In this document: positions 44,402-51,024 of the stretch, piece by piece | How the letters are laid out: every line of letters begins with the position of its first letter | Numbering within the stretch: the first letter of the stretch is position 1 | Assembly: GCF_003076275.1 (NCBI RefSeq) | Contig: NZ_CP029064.1 | Span: 4,010,001-4,074,000 of the forward strand | Direction of reading: 5' to 3' | From: Microbulbifer sp. A4B17 | GTDB lineage: Bacteria > Pseudomonadota > Gammaproteobacteria > Pseudomonadales > Cellvibrionaceae | DNA: 64,000 nt | Notes under the pieces: generated by a model | Databases searched by the model: none | What the model saw: only the letters and a program-made list of their open reading frames with translations | What the model was told of the DNA's origin: nothing | Program-made: the position numbers and the translations under genes

Positions 44402-45286
44402 ATGTTGCGCATTGGGCTATTCCTGCTGACCAACCTTGCTGTCCTTGTATTGGTCGGCATCATTTTCAATATTTTTGGAATTGGGGGAATTCTTCAAGCA
44501 AACGGTGTTGATCTCAACCTTGGCGCCCTGTTACTGATGTGCGCGATTTTTGGCTTTGGCGGGTCTTTTATTTCCCTGCTCTTATCGAAAACCATCGCCC
44601 GGATCAGTACCCGCACACAAATTATTGAGCAGCCGCGCAGCGCCGATGAGCAGTGGCTGGTAGAAACCGTACGGGAACTCTCCCGCAAAGCAGGCATTGG
44701 TATGCCGGATGTGGGGATATTTCCAATGCCCCAGGCGAATGCCTTCGCCACCGGCTGGAATCGCAACAGCGCCCTGGTCTCCGTCAGCGCCGGACTGTTG
44801 CAGCGCTTTAGCCGAGAGGAAGCCCGCGCCGTGATTGGCCATGAAATCGGTCACGTGGCCAATGGCGATATGGTGACGCTGGCACTGATCCAGGGTGTAG
44901 TAAATACCTTTGTGATGTTCCTCGCCCGCTTGGTTGGATTCTTCGTGGACCGGGTTATCTTGCGCAACGAACAGGGCTTGGGCATCGGCTATTTTGTCAC
45001 ATCCATTGTTATGGATATCATATTCGGCTTCTTCGCCATGATGATTGTCGCCTGGTTCAGTCGCCGCCGTGAATATCGGGCCGACCATGCCGGCGCCACA
45101 CTCGCCAGCCCCCAATCCATGATTGCCGCACTGCAACACTTGAAGGTGGAGTCTGATCGGGGCCACGAGGAACCCCTACCCGGCAACATGAAAGCCTTCG
45201 GTATATTCGGCAGTATGGGAGCGCTTATGGCCACGCACCCACCACTGGATGATCGTATTCTCGCCCTGCAAAATTTCCGTAATTAG
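44402..45286 (+). CDS. htpX: Membrane zinc protease HtpX
   Basis: A 294-residue M48 peptidase of the inner membrane that degrades misfolded membrane proteins. Two N-terminal helices, the zinc motif VIGHEIGHVANGD, two more helices, and the third ligand in REYRADHAGATLASP. The length equals that of E. coli HtpX. The ATG has AAAGGAGAG upstream. It normally responds to envelope stress; no clear CpxR or heat-shock box was identified here. Confidence 0.96.
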   Translation: MLRIGLFLLTNLAVLVLVGIIFNIFGIGGILQANGVDLNLGALLLMCAIFGFGGSFISLLLSKTIARISTRTQIIEQPRSADEQWLVETVRELSRKAGIGMPDVGIFPMPQANAFATGWNRNSALVSVSAGLLQRFSREEARAVIGHEIGHVANGDMVTLALIQGVVNTFVMFLARLVGFFVDRVILRNEQGLGIGYFVTSIVMDIIFGFFAMMIVAWFSRRREYRADHAGATLASPQSMIAALQHLKVESDRGHEEPLPGNMKAFGIFGSMGALMATHPPLDDRILALQNFRN

Positions 45287-45332
45287 TGCCTAATTAGATA
45301 GTTATGTATCCCTACCATATCAAGGAAGAGAT

Positions 45333-45614
45333 ATGAAATATCTAACAATTTTGATTTCGCGTGGGTTATATATATTCGTGGGTAATGCCAATGCACAAAA
45401 TCAGGTGCCTCAGAATCCAGCTGCCGGATCTGACACAAATATGCTTGTTTCAATGCTCAAGGCATAGTTAAAAGCGCTAAGTAATCCTGAGCTTTTAGAC
45501 GCGCAGGCAAAGTATTTTAGGGAGTTGTATCTATCTCTTAAAAAGCAAGGTTTTACCGAAGAGCAAGCAATGCAAATAGTGGTAGCCTTAGCAGCATCGC
45601 GGAATTCAAGATGA
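45333..45614 (+). pseudogene. Small secreted protein gene interrupted by an in-frame amber codon
   Basis: ATG 45333 with AAGGAAGAG upstream begins a 44-codon frame with a short signal-like start (MKYLTILISRGLYIFVGNANA) and then stops at TAG 45465-45467. The same frame continues for 48 codons (KALSNPELLDAQAKYFRELYLSLKKQGFTEEQAMQIVVALAASR) to TGA 45612. The downstream part resembles the helical body of small secreted proteins of this group, so the TAG probably split one gene of about 93 codons. Readthrough cannot be excluded. Confidence 0.7.
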
Positions 45615-45787
45615 GTGGCACATCGATACATAACAGTCATAGGTAGTTTGCGCTGGCCCCTTTGGGCCTCTGCGGGCGATAATTGATCTCAGCTTTACGT
45701 TCAATTTTTCACAGAGTTGTCACTTAAAAGGGTCTCTTTCTGTTTAGAAAGACGTAAATTATTAAAGCATTCATAAAAAGAGGGGTC

Positions 45788-46135
45788 GTGAAGTACATCC
45801 CGCTACTCATCGCCATATTTTTAATTGGGTGTTCTCCTTCATGGAATGACGGCCCTTACGAGATTTATTGGATAGATGGCGAAAAAGCCCTTGGTTTTAA
45901 TTTGGGGAACGATGCCAATATCCGTCGTATCGATGAACCACAACATATCAGTGCAAACGAGATGTTCGTCTCAGTCTACGCTTGCCCTGAAGGGGCCTGC
46001 GCTTACTATTACATAGATCGTGTTCAAGACCACAAATTCGCAGATTCTTCCGAATTTGTTTTTGGCCCCTACACAGAAAAAACCTTTGTCAAATTACAAC
46101 AAAAGCTACGACTACCAAAACTAGAACAACGATAA
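45788..46135 (+). CDS. Hypothetical lipoprotein
   Basis: A 115-residue protein starting at GTG. The lipobox LIGC puts the lipidated cysteine at residue 15, and the following S predicts the outer membrane. The mature part is acidic with the repeated aromatic strands YEIYWIDGEKALGFNL and SEFVFGPYTEK. The family is not recognised. It is followed after 4 nt by a small membrane protein; the two are AT-rich relative to the htpX and protease genes around them. Confidence 0.65.
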   Translation: MKYIPLLIAIFLIGCSPSWNDGPYEIYWIDGEKALGFNLGNDANIRRIDEPQHISANEMFVSVYACPEGACAYYYIDRVQDHKFADSSEFVFGPYTEKTFVKLQQKLRLPKLEQR

Positions 46136-46139
46136 AAAC

Positions 46140-46670
46140 ATGAAAAAAGCATCAAGATTTATGCCTAAATACAAGTCCAAAAAGGCAAGTAAAGTTACGT
46201 TATTTTCTTTTCTAACAGCGGTGCTAGCCCTCCTTATTTACCTGCCTATGTATTTTTTAGCTTTAGTTGGTTTAGGAATATTGACCATAATTTGGGGTAC
46301 TATTGAACAGCCCAAAATTGACAGGCATTTCCAACGACTATGTAACAGCCGCAAAGGATTATCTATTTGTGAATTTGCCCAGGAGTTTGATCGCAAAATT
46401 GTAGACACATGGATAATCAGAGCCGTGTATGAACAACTACAAGCGGCACTTCCCACCAAACAACTGGTCCCAATTCAAGCGTCAGATGAACTCTTTAATA
46501 CTCTAAAACTAGATGAAGATGATCTCGATCTGGACTTAATAGAGGAAATCGCACAAAGAACCGGGCGGACCCTTGAGGACTATCAAAGCAACCCCTATTA
46601 CGGCAAGGTAACAACGGCCCGGAATCTGGTGCTGTTTTTTAATTACCAGGCCCGTGGCGAGGCAACCTGA
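46140..46670 (+). CDS. Hypothetical membrane protein
   Basis: A 176-residue protein. A basic N-terminus precedes two adjacent hydrophobic segments (LFSFLTAVLALLIYLPMYFLA and GLGILTIIWG, about residues 20-58), then a soluble C-terminal half containing an acidic run (KLDEDDLDLDLIEEIA). No family recognised. It directly follows the lipoprotein gene and is probably co-expressed. Confidence 0.65.
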   Translation: MKKASRFMPKYKSKKASKVTLFSFLTAVLALLIYLPMYFLALVGLGILTIIWGTIEQPKIDRHFQRLCNSRKGLSICEFAQEFDRKIVDTWIIRAVYEQLQAALPTKQLVPIQASDELFNTLKLDEDDLDLDLIEEIAQRTGRTLEDYQSNPYYGKVTTARNLVLFFNYQARGEAT

Positions 46671-46887
46671 CAGGCCGAAAGAGGTTTTGTACTACGAGGC
46701 AAAACTACCGTGTATGTCATCTCCATAGCCCCCAGCTTTAAATCTCGCCAATAGCCCCCAATAAACAGCCGACACCGCAAAACGATTGCAAACAAGATAC
46801 ACTTTTCAAAACAGCGGCAAACAAAAAGGAAGACGGCAGTTTCATAAGTCTCTTCCAGTCCGGTAGTTCAAAGGGAGGATTGTATTT

Positions 46888-47943
46888 ATGGCTCTACTTA
46901 AAACTCTACACACCAGCTTAATCTCAGTCTTTTTGCTGCTTACCCCGGCAATATCTGCGCAGGCGGAAACCTTTGCCACCGACGACGAGCGCAACACCAT
47001 GCAGGTGTTCAATTTTGCCAGCCCGTCGGTGGTCTATGTCACCAATGAGACTCTGGTACGGGATCGCAGGACCCTGCGCTTGCACTCGGTTCCCAAAGGC
47101 GCAGGCAGTGGATTTATTTGGGACACGCAGGGCCATATTGTCACCAATTTCCACGTTATCGAGGGTGCACGGCAAGTCACTATCACTTTGCAGGATCGCA
47201 GTGAGTGGCCGGCCGAGCTGGTGGGATCTGCGCCGGAAAAAGATCTGGCCGTTCTGAAAATTGACGCTCCCAGGGAGTTGCTAAAACCGCTGGTTGTGGG
47301 CACTTCCAGCAATCTCGCGGTAGGCCGCAAAGTACTGGCTATCGGCAATCCGTTCGGCCTGGATACCACTCTCACCACCGGTGTGGTCAGCGCCCTGGGC
47401 CGGGAAATTGAAGCCGCCAACAACCGCACCATTCGCAATGTTATCCAAACTGATGCGGCTATTAATCCAGGCAACTCCGGCGGCCCGTTGCTGGATTCCC
47501 AGGCGCGTTTAATCGGGGTTAACACCGCAATTTACAGCCCCAGTGGCGCCAGTGTCGGTATTGGTTTTGCGATTCCAGTGGATACTGTCAAAAAAATTGT
47601 GCCGGAACTGATCAATCACGGCCGCCTGGTGCGCCCGATTATTGGTATCGAATCCGCCCCGGATCAGTGGAGTAGCCGCTACGGCTTTGAGGGGGTTGCC
47701 GTATTGCGTACCGCTCCCGGGCTTCCCGCAGAGAAAGCCGGCTTGCGCGGTATCCATCGCACCCGGGGTGGAGGCTGGGAATTGGGCGATGTGATTGTAG
47801 AAATAGAACAGCAGCCGATTCGCAGCTACGACGATCTGCTCAATGCCCTGGAAAAACACAGTGCCGGTGACGAAATCACTATCGGCATACTGCGTGACGG
47901 GACAATTCGTTACACGTCCATTAGACTCGCGGCACCCGAATAA
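46888..47943 (+). CDS. S1C trypsin-like protease with PDZ domain (HtrA/DegS-like)
   Basis: A 351-residue exported protease. Signal peptide to about AQAE (residue 29). Catalytic triad: His in TNFHVIEG, Asp in EKDLAVLKI, Ser in NPGNSGGPLLD. One PDZ domain follows (about residues 250-350: GVAVLRTAPGLPAEKAGLRG...LGDVIVEIEQQPIRSYDDLLNALEKH). The single PDZ domain gives DegS-like size, but the signal peptide looks cleavable, so it may be periplasmic. Envelope quality control is likely. It is followed by a Rieske protein gene. Confidence 0.92.
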   Translation: MALLKTLHTSLISVFLLLTPAISAQAETFATDDERNTMQVFNFASPSVVYVTNETLVRDRRTLRLHSVPKGAGSGFIWDTQGHIVTNFHVIEGARQVTITLQDRSEWPAELVGSAPEKDLAVLKIDAPRELLKPLVVGTSSNLAVGRKVLAIGNPFGLDTTLTTGVVSALGREIEAANNRTIRNVIQTDAAINPGNSGGPLLDSQARLIGVNTAIYSPSGASVGIGFAIPVDTVKKIVPELINHGRLVRPIIGIESAPDQWSSRYGFEGVAVLRTAPGLPAEKAGLRGIHRTRGGGWELGDVIVEIEQQPIRSYDDLLNALEKHSAGDEITIGILRDGTIRYTSIRLAAPE

Positions 47944-47991
47944 GCAGGCGCTTGCGCCCTGAACAAGAATTAGGCCGGGAGCCGATAATCT

Positions 47992-48336
47992 ATGCAGAAG
48001 TACTTCCTGTGTCGCTATGACGAGTTAAGCGAAGGACAATCCAAAGGTTTCTCCCTCGGAGACACTGCCGCCGGCACTGACAATGTGTTTGCTGTGATGA
48101 AGGATGGCGAGGTCTACGCCTACAAGAACACCTGCCCTCACCGGGGCATCAATCTGGACTGGCAGGAAGACCAGTTCCTCGATCCCGATGGCGCACTTAT
48201 TCAGTGCGCCTCCCACGGCGCGCTATTCCTGATTGAATCTGGGGAGTGTATCGCCGGGCCCTGTACTGGTGATGCCCTGACGCCAGTACCCGTGGAATAT
48301 GCACAGGATGGTCTCTACGCATTACTGGCCGACTGA
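47992..48336 (+). CDS. Rieske [2Fe-2S] ferredoxin-like protein
   Basis: A 114-residue single-domain Rieske protein. Cluster ligands: CPHRGINL (C-x-H) and CASHGALF (C-x2-H), about 16 residues apart, typical of the soluble dioxygenase-type ferredoxins. The partner reductase or oxygenase is not nearby, so its redox partner is unknown. It is short-spaced after the protease gene on the same strand. Confidence 0.88.
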   Translation: MQKYFLCRYDELSEGQSKGFSLGDTAAGTDNVFAVMKDGEVYAYKNTCPHRGINLDWQEDQFLDPDGALIQCASHGALFLIESGECIAGPCTGDALTPVPVEYAQDGLYALLAD

Positions 48337-48354
48337 CAGCTCCCTGCCTTTCCC

Positions 48355-49068
48355 TCACGGGAGAAAAGGCAGGGCCTCCACCAGCTCGACGCCTTCAGCA
48401 CCGAGCTTCGCGCGGTATGCGAGCACTTGCACACCAGCACCAATAGCGGAATCCAGAGCCTCAGCATAAGCGAGGTCAATTTCCCGCGCCACCTGCACCG
48501 TCTCGATACCGCTGTGTTGGACGCAGTAAAAAAGTACCGCCCGCACACCGCTATCAGCCAGCTTTTGCAATTCGCGCAGGTGCTTGGCGCCCCGGGCACT
48601 TACCGCATCGGGGAAGTAACCCTGCGCCCCATCTGCCAGGGTCACATTTTTCACTTCTACGTAGCAGTCCCCATCGGCACCGGACAACAACAGATCGATA
48701 CGGCTGTTTTCCTCTCCGTAGCGCACTTCCCTGCGCAGGGATTCATAGCCCTGTAACTCGCTGACTACGCCGGACAGAATGGCTTCTTCAACCAGAGCAT
48801 TGGCGCGGCCTGTGTTCACCCCCGCCAGGGCTCCATCTGGGGTCGTACAAATTTCCAGAGTGTGGCGATACTTGCGCTTGGGGTTGCCAGAATCGGAGTA
48901 CCAGCAGTCTCCCCCCTCCACCCAACAATTCTTCATAGACCCCGTATTTGGGCAGTGGATGGTAAACACGTCGCCACTGGCAGATTCCACATCGGCGAGA
49001 AAGCGCTTGTATCGGCGCAAAAGTGTTGCCTTTTGCAACGGGGGGGTAAATTTCACGGGCTGGACCAT
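48355..49068 (-). CDS. sfsA: DNA/RNA nuclease SfsA
   Basis: A 237-residue protein of the SfsA family, known in E. coli first as a sugar-fermentation stimulator and later shown to be a nuclease. Signatures: VHCPNTGSM-like IHCPNTGSMKNCW, RIDLLLSGADGDCYVEVKNVTL (restriction-enzyme-like core) and FPDAVSARGAKHLREL. Its position upstream of and divergent from dksA matches Pseudomonas and E. coli gene order. Confidence 0.95.
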   Translation of the reverse strand: MVQPVKFTPPLQKATLLRRYKRFLADVESASGDVFTIHCPNTGSMKNCWVEGGDCWYSDSGNPKRKYRHTLEICTTPDGALAGVNTGRANALVEEAILSGVVSELQGYESLRREVRYGEENSRIDLLLSGADGDCYVEVKNVTLADGAQGYFPDAVSARGAKHLRELQKLADSGVRAVLFYCVQHSGIETVQVAREIDLAYAEALDSAIGAGVQVLAYRAKLGAEGVELVEALPFLP

Positions 49069-49271
49069 TTGGCTGTAATTTCAGGCGCCACAAAATAGCA
49101 GACAACTATTTGTGGCGCGAATCGCGCAGATTTGATAGCTTCCTCGCTCTCGGTCGCCAGGGGTATCGGTACCGAGAACAGGATTAGCCTGACACCGCAG
49201 CGAATTTCATAGGTGAAAAAAGCATCACTTAGAAAGATTCCGGTCTAGGCTAGATTGAATTTGGTGGTATC

Positions 49272-49289
49272 GCCCCCATAAAGGGGGGC
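49272..49289 (+). promoter_or_regulatory. GC-rich hairpin in the dksA leader
   Basis: GCCCCC (49272-49277) and GGGGGC (49284-49289) pair around ATAAAG, about 11 bases before the GAGAGG ribosome binding site of dksA. It may regulate dksA translation or transcript stability. Confidence 0.4.
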
Positions 49290-49314
49290 CCGTATAGAAA
49301 GAGAGGCAACGACT

Positions 49315-49752
49315 ATGCCCAAAACTGCTGCGAGCACCGAATCTCTGCACGGCTTTGAGCCCTACAAGGAGACGCAGGGCGAAGAGTACATGAATGAGAA
49401 GCAGCAGGAGCATTTCCGCAACTTGCTGTTGGCCTGGAAGGCCGAGCTGATGGCGGAAGTGGACCGCACCGTTTCCCACATGAAAGACGAGGCCGCAAAC
49501 TTCCCCGATCCCGCAGACCGCGCCAGCCAGGAAGAAGAATTTAGCCTGGAATTGCGCACCCGCGATCGCGAGCGCAAGCTGATCAAGAAGATCGATGCCA
49601 CCCTGGAGCTTATCGACCAGGATGACTACGGTTTCTGCGAAGCCTGTGGTGTTGATATCGGCATTCGCCGCCTGGAAGCCCGTCCAACCGCCACTCTGTG
49701 CGTAGACTGCAAAACCCTCGCGGAAATCAAGGAACGGCAGATCTCCGGCTGA
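49315..49752 (+). CDS. dksA: RNA polymerase-binding transcription factor DksA
   Basis: A 145-residue DksA. The coiled-coil tip carries DPADRASQEEE, the acidic pair that acts in the secondary channel of RNA polymerase with ppGpp. The zinc finger CEACGVDIGIRRLEARPTATLCVDC is complete. GAGAGG lies at good distance before ATG 49315. The gene is followed by gluQ, as in E. coli and Pseudomonas, with an attenuator-like sequence between. Confidence 0.97.
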   Translation: MPKTAASTESLHGFEPYKETQGEEYMNEKQQEHFRNLLLAWKAELMAEVDRTVSHMKDEAANFPDPADRASQEEEFSLELRTRDRERKLIKKIDATLELIDQDDYGFCEACGVDIGIRRLEARPTATLCVDCKTLAEIKERQISG

Positions 49753-49783
49753 TCCACAACCGATAGCGGCACGGCGTTCGCTT

Positions 49784-49834
49784 GCGATCGCCCTGCTCGG
49801 AGGGGGCGATCAATGTATCGCCCCTATTCATTTT
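49784..49834 (+). promoter_or_regulatory. Attenuator-like alternative hairpins between dksA and gluQ
   Basis: Three complementary segments compete: 1 = GATCGCCC (49786-49793), 2 = GGGGGCGATC (49802-49811), 3 = ATCGCCCC (49817-49824). Segment 2 can pair with 1, or with 3 to form an 8-bp hairpin followed by TATTCATTTT, which has the form of an intrinsic terminator. Pairing 1:2 is therefore an antiterminator. The same segment 2 carries the GGAGGGGG ribosome binding site of a minicistron. Terminators between dksA and gluQ are known in enterobacteria; this detailed form is inferred. Confidence 0.6.
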
Positions 49835-49836
49835 GA
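49813..49836 (+). CDS. Seven-codon minicistron (MYRPYSF) before gluQ
   Basis: ATG 49813 follows GGAGGGGGCGATCA, the best ribosome binding site in the region, and encodes MYRPYSF then TGA 49834-49836. The stop overlaps the probable TTG start of gluQ (TTGA). The ATG lies in the loop of the terminator-type hairpin. A coupling leader is possible; chance is not excluded. Confidence 0.35.
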   Translation: MYRPYSF

Positions 49837-50705
49837 ACAGCACAACTCCCTATATTGGTCGCTTCGCACCCTCCCCGAGTGGACCGCTCCACTTCGGCTC
49901 ACTGGTGTGCGCCGTCGGCAGCTACCTCGACGCCCTCGCCCATGGCGGACACTGGCTCCTGCGCATGGAAGACCTCGACCCTCCCCGGGAAGAGCCCGGC
50001 GCGGCAACCCGCATCCTGAAATCCCTGGAAGCCCACGGACTGCACTGGCACGGCCCCGTCGAATGGCAGAGCAAGCGCTACGCACTCTACGAGGAAACCC
50101 TGTCCACACTGCGCCAACGGCAACTGATTTACCCCTGCGACTGCTCACGCAGCCAGATTAAGAAAAATGGTGGACATGCGAACGACTTCTGTCGCCTTAA
50201 ATACGATGTGAGCGAACCCTCAGCGCTGCGATTGCAATGCGCAGGCGGCGAGGAAGGCTTTGTGGATATTTGGCACGGAGAGCAACGGCAGCTAATCCGC
50301 GAAGACACCATTCTCAAGCGCCGCGACGGCCTATATGCCTACCAACTGGCAGTCGTAGTCGACGATATCGACCAACAGATCAATCAGGTGGTGCGCGGCT
50401 CAGACCTACTGGATACCACCGGTGCACAACAGCGCCTGTTTAAAATCCTCGGCGCCACTCCACCCCAGTTCGGCCATCTGCCGTTGGTGATGGGCCCTGA
50501 CGACAGGCAAAAACTCAGCAAGCAAAATCACGCGCCGGCTATCGACGACAACATGGCTTCCGATAACCTGTGTAAGGCTTTGCAGTTCCTCGGCTTCAAA
50601 TTACCAAACAGTGCCCTTACAGAACCCCCCGAGCATATTCTCAAGTGGGCCACCGCCCGCTGGCGCCGCCACCAGATAGATAGGCGCAACCGCCAATTGC
50701 ACTGA
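49833..50705 (+). CDS. gluQ: Glutamyl-Q tRNA(Asp) synthetase
   Basis: A 290-residue paralogue of the GluRS catalytic core that glutamylates queuosine in tRNA(Asp). YIGRFAPSPSGPLHFGSL contains the HIGH-like motif (HFGS); the zinc-type cysteines are in CDCSRSQ...DFCRLKY; the KMSKS-like loop is KLSKQNHA. No tRNA-binding domain, as expected. The start TTG 49833 is weak by itself and may depend on the minicistron; a longer start at TTG 49782 is possible but its N-terminus does not match the family. Confidence 0.93.
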   Translation: MNSTTPYIGRFAPSPSGPLHFGSLVCAVGSYLDALAHGGHWLLRMEDLDPPREEPGAATRILKSLEAHGLHWHGPVEWQSKRYALYEETLSTLRQRQLIYPCDCSRSQIKKNGGHANDFCRLKYDVSEPSALRLQCAGGEEGFVDIWHGEQRQLIREDTILKRRDGLYAYQLAVVVDDIDQQINQVVRGSDLLDTTGAQQRLFKILGATPPQFGHLPLVMGPDDRQKLSKQNHAPAIDDNMASDNLCKALQFLGFKLPNSALTEPPEHILKWATARWRRHQIDRRNRQLH

Positions 50706-50847
50706 TTCCAAGCTGCACTTACCATTTCCGCGCCAGCCGCCCTTAGGGGGCCGGCTGATAGCCCGCGTTGACGATTACACAGGGATGACTTCTCATCGGT
50801 ACAGTGCGCGGACAACAAATTTCTCTAGCGGGTTTTCAAGGCGATCT

Positions 50848-51024
50848 ATGAGTAACCGCACACTATTAATTCTGCTGGTGCTGGTGGGTTATGTATTCTC
50901 CCCCACCATCTTTACCTGGATGATCAATCCCGTCGGCGCCTGGTACCGGCCTTTTATCCTCTGGTTCGTGCTGATCCTACTGGCGATTTTTATCCAGTGG
51001 AGGCGCAAATCGAATGAGCTTTGA
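50848..51024 (+). CDS. cbrX: Small membrane protein upstream of CbrA (CbrX-like)
   Basis: A 58-residue protein with two hydrophobic segments (LLILLVLVGYVFSPTIF and PFILWFVLILLAIFIQW) and a basic C-terminus. The size, the position between gluQ and cbrA and the 11-nt overlap with cbrA match the small cbrX reading frame known in Pseudomonas, where cbrA translation depends on it. The symbol is by synteny and architecture; sequence family is not otherwise recognised. Confidence 0.75.
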   Translation: MSNRTLLILLVLVGYVFSPTIFTWMINPVGAWYRPFILWFVLILLAIFIQWRRKSNEL

